Below the pieces are notes generated by a model. That model did not search any database. It was given only the letters and a program-made list of their open reading frames with translations, and had not been told where the DNA came from. A stretch of 64,000 nt of DNA, from positions 620,001-684,000 of the forward strand of contig NZ_CP024966.1 in NCBI RefSeq assembly GCF_002804125.1, read 5' to 3'. Both the position numbers and the translations under genes were made by a program. This document shows, piece by piece, positions 1 through 10,559 of this stretch (positions within the stretch are counted from its first letter, which is position 1; each line of letters starts with the position of its first letter). The DNA is from Mesoplasma entomophilum. GTDB taxonomy: Bacteria; Bacillota_I; Bacilli_A; Mycoplasmatales; Mycoplasmataceae.

Positions 1-423
1 CAGTTGATTAAATATTCATTGAGTTATTTTGTAGTAGTTTGGGTTAGCTGTTGAAATTTCTTTATCAAAGTCATAACTAAATCCCATCATTTTTAATTGG
101 CGTTTAAATGTTTTAATATTTTCTAAAGTAAAATCAATTGGATCATTACCTGTTTTTAATGCATACTGTTCTGCTGGTAATCCAAAGGCATCTCAACCCA
201 TTGGGTGTAAAACATCATATCCATTCATTCTTTTATAACGAGAGAAAACATCAGTTGCAGTATATCCTTTAACATGACCAACATGAATTCCAGCTCCGCT
301 TGGGTATGGAAACATATCTAATACATATGATTTTTTATCTGATGTATTAGTTGTTTTGTTTGTATTATTTTCTTCTCAATATTTTTTTCATTTCTTTTCG
401 ATCGCTTTATGTGAAAATTCCAT
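1..423 (-). CDS. leuS: Leucyl-tRNA synthetase, N-terminal part
   Basis: Class I aminoacyl-tRNA synthetase that charges tRNA-Leu in the cytoplasm. Only the first 141 codons lie in the window; the rest continues past the left edge. The visible part reads [16 protein letters not shown] and then [17 protein letters not shown] at about residues 40-56, which is the HIGH-type nucleotide-binding motif of LeuRS. This is followed by [20 protein letters not shown], typical of LeuRS. Several Trp residues are encoded by TGA. A GGAG Shine-Dalgarno lies about 6 nt before the ATG. It is downstream of tRNA-Ile, separated by a terminator, so it probably has its own promoter. Identification is secure; the end is truncated by the window. 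Confidence 0.97.
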
Positions 424-476
424 TTTAAACTCCTTATAAATATAAACTATTATTTATTTTACTATTTTTTAAAAAA

Positions 477-508
477 TAAAAAAAGTAATAATCAAATGAT
501 TATTACTT
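477..508 (-). terminator. Rho-independent terminator after tRNA-Ile
   Basis: On the minus strand a 12-bp perfect stem (AAGTAATAATCA / TGATTATTACTT) is followed by a T-rich run. It lies just downstream of the tRNA-Ile 3' end and upstream of leuS. Confidence 0.85.
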
Positions 509-519
509 GTGATATCTAA

Positions 520-596
520 TGGTCGGAATAATTGGACTTGAACCAACGACCTCTCCGTTATCAGCGGAGTGCTCTAACCAGCTGAGCTATATTCCG
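520..596 (-). tRNA. tRNA-Ile(GAT)
   Basis: 77-nt cloverleaf with a CGGAATA/TATTCCG acceptor stem, anticodon GAT in the loop CTGATAA, a TTCAAGT T-loop and an encoded CCA end. It has its own downstream terminator and sits between the helicase/membrane pair and leuS. Confidence 0.96.
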
Positions 597-672
597 AAAA
601 CAAAAATATTGTATTATTTTTACAATATTAAGTCAATAGAAAAGTGAATAAAAGTAAAAAGTATCTCTTTTT

Positions 673-1164
673 TTATTCGACTACCCTACTTTTTTTGTAT
701 TTTTTTCTTTCTTCATCAGACAAAGTTTGAGGTACATTTTTTTGTCTCATAACTTTATTTTCATATAAATCAGAATTATTTTCATATTCTATAATTGCTT
801 CTGAAATTTCTGCTTTAAAATAGTTTTTTTCAGATAAATCTTGCTTAACTCAATAGTCAACTAAGTTCTTTAACTGATTCATTTTTTTAGGGCCTCTTGA
901 TTGAACAGAAGGTTTTAATGAATATCCACCTTTTCTTTGATCTACAATTTCATTTCTTATACTACTAATTAAGTGGGCCTTGTTATCAAGGTTTTTTCAC
1001 TCATAGCCATTTCTGCCCAAAGAATTAAGGGATAAGGATATTATATTTTCTATTTCTGTTTCAAAATCTTCTCTGGCTTTTTTACTTGCTAATGCTGTTA
1101 ATAAAAATAAAGCAAAAATTCCTAAAATAACTATAAATATTATTATTGGCAAAAAACTAGTCAT
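673..1164 (-). CDS. Small single-pass membrane protein, overlaps helicase-nuclease gene
   Basis: Protein of 163 residues with no family I recognise. Residues 4-26 (FLPIIIFIVILGIFALFLL region) form one strong transmembrane helix at the N-terminus. The rest is charged and soluble, probably cytoplasmic, ending in a basic KKYKKSRVVE tail. The start is chosen at the second ATG: the sequence ATGACTAG both starts this gene and stops the helicase gene, an 8-nt overlap, and AAGGAG lies about 10 nt upstream. An ATG 9 nt earlier is too close to the Shine-Dalgarno. The overlap suggests translational coupling with the helicase-nuclease, so the two may work together, for example by tethering the enzyme to the membrane (inference). 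Confidence is high for the gene, low for function. Confidence 0.8.
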
Positions 1165-4100
1165 TCTTTTCATTCTCCTTTAATCTATAACTTATTTCAT
1201 TTAAAAATTTATTTCTATTTACTTTATCTTTGTTTCATCAATCAATTGATGAAATCCTTATAAAGTTTCATCCTCTATTTTCTAAAAAAATTTGTCTTTC
1301 TATATCTCTTTGTCTATCATATGCTGATGAATGATATGCTCAACCATCACACTCAATTGCTAATACAAATTTATTATCCTTTAAATCATAAATTGCTTGA
1401 TCTATTTTGTAACCACTGCAAGGAACCTGAGTTTTAATTATATATCTAGATTCTAATTTTTTAGTTATCTCATTATAAACTTCTTCTTCAAAGTCTGAAT
1501 CAAATTGCAATATTTCACTTGTTTGGGCTTTAATGTTAATATCATTTTTATTATTTAATAATAGTTGGATTTCGCGATCATTAATTTCATGTTTTTGTAA
1601 TAACTCAGAATACTTTAAAAATGCTTTAAAATTTACTGCACCAATCGATTCTTTTTTTGGATTCATAATTTCAGATTGAATTGATTTAATTATATACATT
1701 TTTTCTTTTGCCCTTGAAATTGCAACGTTTAATCTCTTTTCTCCACCAACTTGATTTATTGGTCCAAAATTATTTCTAAATGAACCTTGCAAATCTTTAG
1801 AAAAACTTATTGAGAAAATAATTATATCTCTTTCATCACCTTGTACATTTTCAATATTTTTAATAAAAAGCGCTTTGTCCTTATCTTTTCTATTATAGTT
1901 TTCATTTAAATCTACATTAGTTTCAATTTCTTTTTCGACTAAAGATTCAATATATTTTTGCTGGTGTTGGTTAAATGTGATAATACCTATTGACTTTTCT
2001 TTTTCAGATTTAACAATTTTTCTCAATAATTTTATACATTCCTCAGCCTCAACAATATTAATATCATTTTGTTTTTGTCCTTCAACATCAATGATTTCGA
2101 TAGGTTTTGAAGAAGGGTTTCATGGGTCACTAACAACATTTAGTTTCCCTTCATAATATTTATAATTAGAAAATTGAATAAGTTCTTCATACTTACTTCT
2201 ATAATGAAAATTAAGCATATATCTTCTATATCTTCCTTTAGCGAAATCAATTAGTGATTCGTTATTTGAAAATTCTAATAATTCTTCTTGTTCATCAGAT
2301 ATGCCTTCTGTATATTCGTTTTCTATTTTATTTCTTGTTGAGAAAAAATCTGTTGGTTCTAATTGTTGGTCATCTCCAGCAATAATAAATTTTTTTGATC
2401 TAAACATTGCTGGCAAACATTTCTCGATAAAAATTTGTGAAGCTTCATCAAAAATACAATATTCAAACTCTTCTTTTTCCATTGGTATAATTCTTATATT
2501 TGAAATTGTTTCAGGCGATGCAAATATAATTGGGTACATCAATTCAATTAATGGGTAGAAATTATCAAATCAAGTTTTTAATCTAACATTTGTTTTAACT
2601 GAATCAATTCTTTTTCCCATCAAATTAAATAATGAAGAAAGTTCTCTTTCTGTTTCTGTTTTTACATCGTAGTATCTTCCGTTTAAAATTGTATTGCTTA
2701 TGTAATTAATTCTTTTTGCATATATATCATTTAAATCATTTTCATTTTTTAATTTTATTTGCTTCTTGAATTCTTTCATTCAGTCAGTTTTATTTCATTC
2801 CAAAATACTTAAATTTTCAGATTCGAAATTATTATTATAAAAATTATAAATGTCTTCAACAGAAACATTTTCATTTTTAAATAAACTTATAGTTTGGATT
2901 AAGTCAAATAATTCTTCTTTTGACATGTAACCCATGATTTCAGAACAATTGTCTAATTCACTTATTGAATCACTAAATTCTTTTGAATTAATGAAATTAG
3001 TGAATTTCTTTTTTGAGAAAATACCAATCTTAAATGAAACTTTGTTTTTAATTTTTGAGTTAAAAATTATCTCTCTGAATTTTTCAGATTTAAAAATTAA
3101 GTCAACTAAAATACTTGTCTTTTCAAATGAAACATTAAAATATTTGCTTACTCTTTTAAGCGCATTTAATATTTCTTTATTTGTAATTAAATTAAAATTT
3201 TTAAAAACTCTTTCATATAAATCATTGTTTAGCTCAAAAGAATTATCAATTCTTTTGTTAGAAATTATTTTTAAGCTTTTTAAATAATTTTTACCTTTAT
3301 CACTACCCATGACTTTTTTATAAGTTTTAAGATTTTCAATTATTTCTTCAAGCTTAGTATCATATTCTTTTGATATATTGTCAAAAGTGTTATAGATCCC
3401 TAATTGTTTTTTCTTAAATATATCATTTTTCACTAGATTGTAAAAAGCAGAAATTTTTTCATGAATTTCTTTTGCACTTTCATTGTTATGAAGCATTAAT
3501 ACAAAATTGTTTAATTTGTTTAATTTATCATAAACCACATTTGATGCAACTCTTTTCTCTGTAATAAAAATTGCTTTCTTTGTAACTTTATTCATACTAA
3601 TTATATTTGCTATTAAATTAACTATTGTTTGAGACTTTCCTGTACCAGGCGGACCAAAAATAAATGTTGATTGTTTCAAAGAATTTTTAACCGCATCTTT
3701 TTGTGAATGATCCAAAATCGATATTGTTTTGATTTCATTATCTTTTGTTTCAGTTATATCCGCACTGAAAATATCAAATACTTCATTTGATATTTCTTTA
3801 AGGAAATTAGCGTCATTTTCAAATTCTGAATATGCAGATAAAATGTTACCTGCAGCTAAATCAAAAATACCAATAGCGCAAATATCTAATGGGTATACTT
3901 TAAACCCTTTTTCAAATCCTTGCTCTAAATATTTTTCCTTTGTTTCTTTTTTTGTGTAACCTTTTACATCAGAAAAAGTGTTATTAAATGTATTCAGAAA
4001 TATTTGATCATTAACTTCAAGATTTAAACCAGCTAAGTTTAGTAGTCTTTTAATTGTTTGTATTGTTGTTTCATAATCTAAAAAGTCATCTGAGTTATAT

Positions 4101-4618
4101 TCATAAAAATTTCATTTAAGATTATTTTTGTTTGCTATTAAATTAAAAAGAGCGTTGTTTATCACAAATTCATTTTGAATATCAATAACAAATGTTTGGC
4201 CATAATTTTCGACCGATACTTTATTTAATAAAATGGGTGCTCTAAAATAGTCTTTATCTTCATTTCCTAAAAGTCCATGAATAAAATACTTTCCTATGTA
4301 CATACATTCTTGATTTTTTTCTGATGTTAGACTTTTATTTTTACTAATTATATTTTTTAGTTCTCTTATGTAACTATTGATTTCTATATATTTCTTTGAT
4401 TTAAATTCTTCAGTATTATTTCTAAAATCAATTTCAATTTTATTTTTTGAAAACTTTTGACTTAAAGTTTCAAATTCTGTCAATAATCCTTTTTTTTCAA
4501 ATTTATATAAGTTTATTGTTTGTGAATTTTTTAGAAAACTATTATAAAATGTGCTTCCTCTTCTAGTAGTATTTAATAAACGTGATTTAAATTCTTTCAT
4601 TAACTCTATATTATTCAT
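1157..4618 (-). CDS. Large SF1 helicase with C-terminal endonuclease domain
   Basis: Protein of 1153 residues, in frame throughout with TGA read as Trp. N-terminal domain (1-300) begins KSRLLNTTRRGSTFYN, resembling the DUF4011-type start of large helicases. Walker A FGPPGTGKSQT is near residue 320. A helical insertion follows. Walker B-like FDEASQ is near 724, GDDQQLEPTDF (motif III) near 748 and NFHYRSKYEEL (motif IV) near 805. VQGDERD is near 926 and RLNVAISRAK (motif VI) near 960. The last ~100 residues carry D...AIECDGWAYHSS, a PD-(D/E)XK/Vsr-like endonuclease signature. The helicase core is Upf1/DNA2-like SF1B. Genes of this architecture occur in anti-phage gene surveys, so nucleic-acid defence or repair is plausible but inferred. 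It sits between ribosomal and tRNA genes and overlaps a membrane protein gene. Confidence 0.9.
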
Positions 4619-4670
4619 AATTTCTCCGGTCTTATTTTTAGTTAAATATATTCTAACCAAAAAAACATAA

Positions 4671-4694
4671 AAAAAACTCTTAAAAGAGTTTTTT
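4671..4694 (-). terminator. Terminator after rpsI
   Basis: The minus strand reads AAAAACTCTTTTAAGAGTTTTTTTT: a stem with an AACTCTT/AAGAGTT core followed by T residues. It lies 15 nt after the rpsI stop. Confidence 0.85.
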
Positions 4695-4709
4695 GCTGAA
4701 AATGTTTGA

Positions 4710-5105
4710 TTAACGTTTTGAGTATTGAGGTGCTCTACGTGCTCCACGAAGACCGTATTTTTTACGTTCTTTAATACGTGCATCACGTGTTAGCAACCCA
4801 ACAGCTCTTAACCCTTTACGGTAATCTTCACTAGCAACTAATAATGCTCTAGCAATTCCTAAACGAGTTGCTCCAGCTTGACCAGTAAATCCTCCACCTT
4901 TAACTGTAACAGTGATATCAAAATCTTTTTCTGTTCCAGTTGCTACAAGTGGTTGTTCTAAGTCTTGAACTAATGTTGGATATGGGAAGAATTCTAATGC
5001 AGGAACACCATTAACAATGATGTTTCCTTTTCCAGGAGTTAAGATAACTTGAGCTACAGAAGTTTTTCTTCTTCCAGTTCCTCTATAAATAACTTTTTCT
5101 GCCAT
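4710..5105 (-). CDS. rpsI: 30S ribosomal protein S9
   Basis: 131-residue S9 protein of the small ribosomal subunit. It starts [20 protein letters not shown] and ends with the conserved basic [14 protein letters not shown] tail that reaches the P-site tRNA. The length is normal for the family. The ATG overlaps the rplM stop by one base (TAATG), giving the usual L13-S9 operon. AAGGAG lies about 10 nt upstream. A longer frame running on into the helicase leader is only read-through past the TAA and is not coding. Confidence 0.98.
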   Translation of the reverse strand: MAEKVIYRGTGRRKTSVAQVILTPGKGNIIVNGVPALEFFPYPTLVQDLEQPLVATGTEKDFDITVTVKGGGFTGQAGATRLGIARALLVASEDYRKGLRAVGLLTRDARIKERKKYGLRGARRAPQYSKR

Positions 5106-5557
5106 TATTTGTTATCTCCTTTTTTTACGAATGTTAAAACTTCTGGTTTTTGAGCTGCGTAAGGGTGGTTTTCACCAACAAATACGTGTAATGCTCTAAA
5201 TTGATTTCTTCCTTGTACATTTTTTGGTAACATCAAACGAATTGAACGTTCTAAAATTTTAGTTGCGTCTAATTCTCTTTGAACTGCTACAGTTCTTCTT
5301 CTTAGTCCACCTGGGTGCATTGAGTGGTGGTAGTATGTTTTATCTGATTCTTTTTTACCAGTAAATAATACTTTCTCAGCGTTAATGATGATAACGTGAT
5401 CACCATTGTTCATGTGAGGTGTGAAGTCAACTTTATGTTTACCTCTTAAGATTCTAGCTACTTCTGTAGATAATCTCCCCACATTTTGTCCTGCTGCATC
5501 AACAATATATCAATTTTTTTTGATATCTTTTGCAGCAATTAATGTTGTTTGTTTCAT
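5105..5557 (-). CDS. rplM: 50S ribosomal protein L13
   Basis: 150-residue L13 of the large ribosomal subunit. The N-terminus is [20 protein letters not shown], with Trp encoded by TGA, followed by [28 protein letters not shown] and [10 protein letters not shown], all L13 hallmarks. Choosing the ATG before the TGA codon restores the N-terminal 25 residues that a standard-code reading would lose. First gene of the L13-S9 operon, with a GAGGAG Shine-Dalgarno 8-10 nt upstream. Confidence 0.98.
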
Positions 5558-5569
5558 GTGCTTTTTCTC

Positions 5570-5640
5570 CTCTTATTTGACTTGTCCGGGGTCTTATAAA
5601 TGTAGTAAGCAAAATTATTATAATACATTTGTTTGTAAAT
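5570..5640 (-). promoter_or_regulatory. rplM promoter and 5' leader
   Basis: On the minus strand a perfect -10 box TATAAT (5617-5622) is preceded at 17 nt by a TTTAAA -35-like box. About 55 nt of leader follow, including the GC-rich patch AAGACCCCGGACAAGTC, unusual for this genome. The patch could be an L13 autoregulatory leader element, but I cannot verify that from sequence alone. Confidence 0.5.
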
Positions 5641-5648
5641 TTAAATTC

Positions 5649-6215
5649 CTAAATGAAATTTTTTATATATAAAGGTGAAATTTCTTCAATTTCATTAACT
5701 AATATAAATTTATCTTCTAATAGATTAAATGTATCAAGATAATCAACTGATTCATTATCTTTTTTAATTATAAAGTCATTATAAGTTTTTTTGATGTCTT
5801 CTAATTCTTCTAAACTAACTACAGTTTCTTTTATTAATGGTTTTTGATTTTCATAAACACCAAGATAATATTTATTACCTCTAGCATCGAGAACAGAAAT
5901 TATTTTATCATTTGAAGCTTGAAAAGCTAATGAATTCATTAAATAAACTTTGATTTCATTATTTAAAGTTTTTAAAGTTTTAACAATTGTTAAACCAACT
6001 CTTACACCAGTATAACTTCCTGGACCATTGGTTAAGTAAAATTCTTCAATATCATTAATTTTTAAATTATTTTTGCTTAATAACATAGTGATAGTAGATA
6101 AGGCAATATCACTAACTTTTTTAGTATCTGGCAATATTAGACTGTCAATTATCTGATCATCTTTTTTTAAAATTAAAACTAACTTTCAATTACATGTATC
6201 TATAAACAATTTCAT
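5649..6215 (-). CDS. tsaB: tRNA threonylcarbamoyladenosine biosynthesis protein TsaB
   Basis: 188-residue TsaB, the non-catalytic partner of TsaD in making t6A37 on ANN-decoding tRNAs. N-terminus MKLFIDTCNWKLVLIL (Trp by TGA), then YLTNGPGSYTGVRVGLTI at about residues 60-80, the diagnostic TsaB GPGSYTGxR motif, and SVLDARGNKYYLGVY. The true start is upstream of the first standard-code methionine. It begins one base after the tsaE stop, forming a tsaE-tsaB operon. Confidence 0.94.
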
Positions 6216-6216
6216 C

Positions 6217-6636
6217 TTAATAATTTCTTTCTATTTTAATTTTTCTAGTGTTTTCATCAATTACCAATATTTCGATTTTTAGGTTTTTAAATTCATTAAA
6301 GTCATAATTTAAATTTGTTCATCATTCAATGATGTTAATATTGTTATCAAATTCTTCTAAAAACATTTCAATATTTGACTGTTTGTCTAATCGATATGCA
6401 TCCATATGATTTATCACCAAATTATTAGTAGTTTCGTATTGATTCAAAATATTAAAAGTTGGTGATGTTACATTCTCTTCAACACCTAATGATTTAATTA
6501 ATTGCTTAGTCAAAGTTGTTTTACCAGCTCCAAGATCCCCTGTTAACAATAAATAAACTTCACCTTTAACGCTTTTTAATTCATCAGCAATTTTAATGGC
6601 TAGATCTTTAGTTTCATTAATGCTTTTGATAATCAT
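6217..6636 (-). CDS. tsaE: tRNA t6A biosynthesis ATPase TsaE
   Basis: 139-residue ATPase of the threonylcarbamoyladenosine pathway. The P-loop GDLGAGKTTLTKQL is at about residues 33-46, with TSPTFNILNQY and HMDAYRLD as TsaE-specific motifs. The start is the ATG following GAGGTGATTTTA; an earlier ATG lies upstream of the Shine-Dalgarno and is rejected. After INIIEWWTN the C-terminus continues through two TGA-coded Trp. A TATAAT box lies about 20-25 nt upstream. First gene of the tsaE-tsaB unit. Confidence 0.94.
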
Positions 6637-6667
6637 TAAAATCACCTCTTTCATTATTAGATTATAT

Positions 6668-6692
6668 AAAAAAATACCTATTAAAGGTATTT
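6668..6692 (-). terminator. Terminator after mgtA, overlapping its stop codon
   Basis: The minus strand carries AAATACCT-TTA-ATAGGTATTT followed by T residues. The 5' arm includes the mgtA TAA stop. Confidence 0.75.
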
Positions 6693-9351
6693 ATAATCAT
6701 TCTTTAAATTTTTTGATGTATAGTTTTTTTACTAATTGAGCTAGAAGGATGTAAGTTCCAACAAATCCTAATGCTACAAATATAAATGATCAGTGCGGTG
6801 TTGACATTTGAACCAATTGATTAATTGGTGTAAATGGAATCAATATAGCAGCTAAACAAATTACAATAGTTGCTATTAACATTGACATTGAACATTTAGA
6901 CTGAATAAATGGTGTTTTTTCAGTTCTATATACTTGCATTACAGCTGTTTGAGTCATTAAACCAACAACGAATCAAGAAGCATGGAATTGCATTGCATTA
7001 GTGCTTCCTTCAGGAACACTTCCTTGGAATGGAACTAATTTATATCCAAATATTAAAACTAAGAATGTTGATATATCAAATATAGAACTTATAGGTCCAT
7101 TTATAACTGCGAATCATATTATATTTTTCGTTGTAAACGGTCTTGGTTTTTGTAAAAACTCTTCATCAACATTATCAAAAACTAGAGCAAACATTACAAA
7201 GTCATATAATAAATTTTGCAATAACAGATGCAATGCTAACATTGGTTCTTCTTTTGTTAAGAACAATGCAACAATAACAGAAATAACATTACCAAAGTTT
7301 GATGCAACTGTTACTTTAATGTATTTAAGCATATTAGCTAAACTTTTACGTCCTTCAATAACAGCATTTTCAATAGCCATTAATGATTCGCTAGTTAAGA
7401 TCATATCAGCTGCATCTTGAGCAATATTTGATGCTTCACTAAATGAAATAGCTACATCAGATTCTCTAAGAACAGGAGCATCATTAATTCCATCTCCCAT
7501 GAAACCAACAACATGTCCTTGTGCTTGTAACGCCGCAATAATTGTTGATTTATGAATTGGTGATAATTTTACAAACACATTAGCTTCTACAACAGCTTTG
7601 TGCAATTGTCTATCATCCATAGCTTCAATTTCTGCACCAGAAAATAGTTTAGTTATTTCAAAGTCAACATTTTTACAGATTGCTCTTGTAATAATTTCAT
7701 TATCACCAGTAAGAACCTTTGTTGAAATTCCTTTTGATGCTAAATTTTTAATTAATTTTTTTGAGGTTTTTTTAGGCTTATCAAAGAAAGTACCAAATCC
7801 ATAAAAAATTAGTTCTTCTTCAACGTCTTCGTCATGTAAAACATTATGAGCTATACCAATTACTCGATAACCTTCAATATTTAATTCATGAGTTTTTTTC
7901 AAAATCATTTTCTTTAACTTAGCATCTAATTTTTCTATTTTTCCATTAATAGAAATTCTATTACATACTTTTAAAACTTCTTCTACAGCACCTTTTGTAA
8001 AAATTTCTTTATCTTTTTTACTAGTTAAAATTACAGATAAGATTTTTCTTTCAAAGTCAAAAGGTATTTCTCATTCTTTTGTATAGTCATCTACATCAGG
8101 TTTTTTTATTTTTGATGATAAAACAGCACTATCAATAGGATTTTGAAATCCTGATTGGAAATAACTATTTAAATATAAAACATTTTCTAAGAATTCTGAT
8201 TTTTCACCATTAACTCCGGCTACTTTATCTAAACTAATTTCACCACTTGTAATAGTTCCTGTTTTATCTGTACATAAAATATCAATAGCACCTATGTTTT
8301 GTACTGAATTTAAATTTTTAACAATCATTTCACCATTTTTTTCAATTTGTTTATATCCTCTTGTTAAGTTTGAAGTTACAATAATTGGTAGCATTTCTGG
8401 TGTTATACCTACAGCAATAGCTATAGTAAACATTGCGCCTTTAACTCAATCTCCTTGTTGTAAACCTGAGATTAATAAAACAGCAGGAATTACAGCAATC
8501 ATAAAGGCAATTAAATATAATGTGATTCTTTTAATTCCTTTTTCAAATGAAGAACTTTTTCTTTTTTCTTTAACTTTGTTATCAATTAATGAAAAATAAG
8601 TTTTTTGCCCAGTTGCAACAACAATTGCCAATCCACTTCCAGACATTACTTCTGTTCCCATGTAACCTATATTTTCATAACTTAAGTGAGATTCAAATTC
8701 TTTATCGTGTGAATCTTTTTTTTGTACTGGGAAACTTTCACCAGTTAAAGATGATTGGTTAACATATAGATTATTTGATCAAATAATTCTAACGTCAGCT
8801 GGAATAATATCTCCGTTCACTAAATAGATAAAATCTCCGGGAACTAACTCATCATTTTCAATAACTTCAGCTTCTTTGATCATTCTAATTGAATTAGCAT
8901 TATCTACTGATTTATAGTTGTATGAAATATTTCTTATAACTTTTGATGTTTTTTTATTCTCAGTTATCATTCTTTTAATAACTAAATGAGATCTAATTTC
9001 TTGAATGAATGCCATTGTTCCACTAGCTAAAATCATAATTAGCACAATAATAGCAGCCACAAGTGAAAATGTATTTGGATCAGTAACATATTCATAAAAG
9101 TTAAATGCATCAATCGCCATTAAAATAATATTAAATGGTGAAAAAAATGATTTAGCAAATACAAGGAAAACATTAAATCTTGCTGGTTTTAATTCTTTTC
9201 CACCAAATTTTTCTCTATTTATTTCAACTTGTTCGTCGTTTAAACCAAAACTGTTTACTTCAAATTGTTTTAGTAATTTATTATTATCAGAGTCTACGTA
9301 ATTGATTAATTCAATTTTTGTATTATTGTTTAATTTCTTTAGTCTTTTCAT
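6691..9351 (-). CDS. mgtA: Magnesium-transporting P-type ATPase
   Basis: 886-residue P-type ATPase of the MgtA/MgtB (P3B) class, importing Mg2+ across the membrane. Order: soluble N-terminus; TM pair near residues 60-115; actuator loop with SSLTGESFPV near 205; TM pair near 260-310, ending in GITPEMLPIIVT; phosphorylation motif CTDKTGTITSGE with the aspartate near 361; KLSPIHKS; hinge MGDGINDAPVLRESD near 617; C-terminal TM helices ending KKFKEWL. GITPEMLPIIVT and NDAPVLRESDVAISF are typical of MgtA rather than Ca2+ pumps. AAAGGA precedes the ATG. A 26-codon ORF with its own strong ribosome binding site lies just upstream. Confidence 0.93.
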
Positions 9352-9389
9352 AAATTTTCCTTTTCTATGAATGCCTAAATACTAAAATT

Positions 9390-9470
9390 TTAACGATAAA
9401 AAATTAGTGATTTAAAAGCACTCTCAATAAAATTTAATCCATTAAATAAACTCTGGGATGGAATACTCAT
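9390..9470 (-). CDS. 26-residue leader ORF upstream of mgtA
   Basis: Short ORF starting MSIPSQSLFNGLNF and ending SLIFYR, 38 nt before the mgtA start. It has a near-perfect Shine-Dalgarno (GAGGTGAT, 4 nt from ATG) and a strong extended -10 promoter upstream. It could be a cis-acting leader peptide that senses translation, as mgtA leaders do in enterobacteria, or a small membrane peptide acting with the pump. Too short for homology judgement. The promoter-RBS block closely resembles that of tsaE on the other side of mgtA. Confidence 0.5.
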   Translation of the reverse strand: MSIPSQSLFNGLNFIESAFKSLIFYR

Positions 9471-9497
9471 AAAATCACCTCTTTCATTTTCTTTTAG

Positions 9498-9507
9498 ATT
9501 ATAGCAT
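9498..9507 (-). promoter_or_regulatory. Extended -10 promoter for leader ORF-mgtA
   Basis: The minus strand has TATGCTATAAT, an extended -10 (TGnTATAAT), about 30 nt upstream of the leader ORF. No convincing -35 is visible, as expected for extended -10 promoters. Confidence 0.65.
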
Positions 9508-9550
9508 AAAAAGTAAAATGCATAAAAAATCTTTATATTTTGAATAAGCA

Positions 9551-9595
9551 AAATAAAACTATTCAAATAAAAATCAACCTTTTATTTGAATAGTA
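9551..9595 (-). terminator. Terminator after ROK kinase
   Basis: The minus strand has a 14-bp stem ACTATTCAAATAAA / TTTATTTGAATAGT followed by TTTATTTT. It ends the alpha-glucoside operon. Confidence 0.85.
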
Positions 9596-9606
9596 AATTA
9601 TTATTA

Positions 9607-10542
9607 TTAAATATTTTCTAAAGCTCAGTAATAAGCTCCTCAAATTCCTGCGTCATTGCCAAGCTTAGCTATTTCTATAACCATGTCTTCATAAAACGAT
9701 TTTAAAGTATATTTTTTCAAATTTTCAAAAATTATTTCAGATATTCTTTTGCCTAAATTTGAAGGCCCACCTCCAATGATTACTTTGTCAACATCTAAAA
9801 CAGTTTGTAAATATCCAACGGCTTTTGATAATGGCATCAAACACTCTTTAAATATATTTATAATAACTGGGTCTTCATTATTGAACAATTCAACAATATC
9901 AATAATTTTAATTGTTTTAAATTCTTTTCCTAATTTTGATTCAATGTAGTTCTTGTTATCAGCTTTATTAAGTTCACGCTCTATACCTGTAGCACTACTT
10001 CTTGCTTCTAAACAACCATAAACACCGCATGAGCAAAGCAATTCTTCATCAGCGAAACATCCACCATGACCGCCTTCACTTGCGTATCCTTTTTTAGTTC
10101 CTTCTCAAATTTGTTTATTTAAAATTAAACCATGACCAACTCCAGTTCCTAGAGTGAATAGCATCATAGATTCTGGCATACCATCTTGGCCTTTTTTTCA
10201 TTCACCATAAGTTGCAGCATTGGCATCATTTAAAATAAATATTTTTTCAAAATTAAATATTCTTCTTGCTTCTTTTAAAAGAGGATAGTTTCATCAATTT
10301 AAATTACCTGCAAACACAATAATTTCAGTTTTTTTATCGTATGCACCAGGTACAGAAAAAGATATTGCTTCAACATTTTCTCATTTATAACCATTTTCTT
10401 TAAAATAAATATCTATCATTTTCTTTAAATTTTCAATTATTTCAAATTTTGGTGTTTCAACAAAAAACTTACTTTTTATTTCAAAGTTTTCAATAAGTGC
10501 ACATTTAGCTGAGTTTCCACCTAAATCAATATTTAGTATCAT
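9607..10542 (-). CDS. ROK-family sugar kinase, probable glucokinase
   Basis: 311-residue ROK protein. The N-terminal ATP-binding motif reads MILNIDLGGNSAKCALIE. LNDANAATYGEW near residue 110 contains the catalytic Asp region, TLGTGVGHGLI follows, and the ROK zinc signature CSCGVYGCLEARS lies near 167-179. VIIGGGPSNLG is near 255. Expected to phosphorylate free glucose. As the last gene of the cluster with a PTS permease and a GH13 hydrolase it would recover the unphosphorylated glucose released by hydrolysis of the imported disaccharide phosphate. Start has AGGAG 8 nt upstream. Exact substrate (glucose versus another hexose) is inferred. Confidence 0.88.
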
Positions 10543-10559
10543 TTTATTTTCTCCTAATT

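Noticed and set aside
1157-4618. Helicase gene as a string of broken fragments
   Set aside because: All pieces are in one frame and broken only at TGA, which is Trp here.
1157-4618. DISARM, BREX or restriction-modification locus
   Set aside because: No methyltransferase, specificity subunit, PLD or other partner genes nearby; only the helicase-nuclease and one small membrane protein.
4112-4786. Helicase start upstream within rpsI
   Set aside because: The frame extends by chance across the terminator; the ATG at 4618 has GGAG at the right distance.
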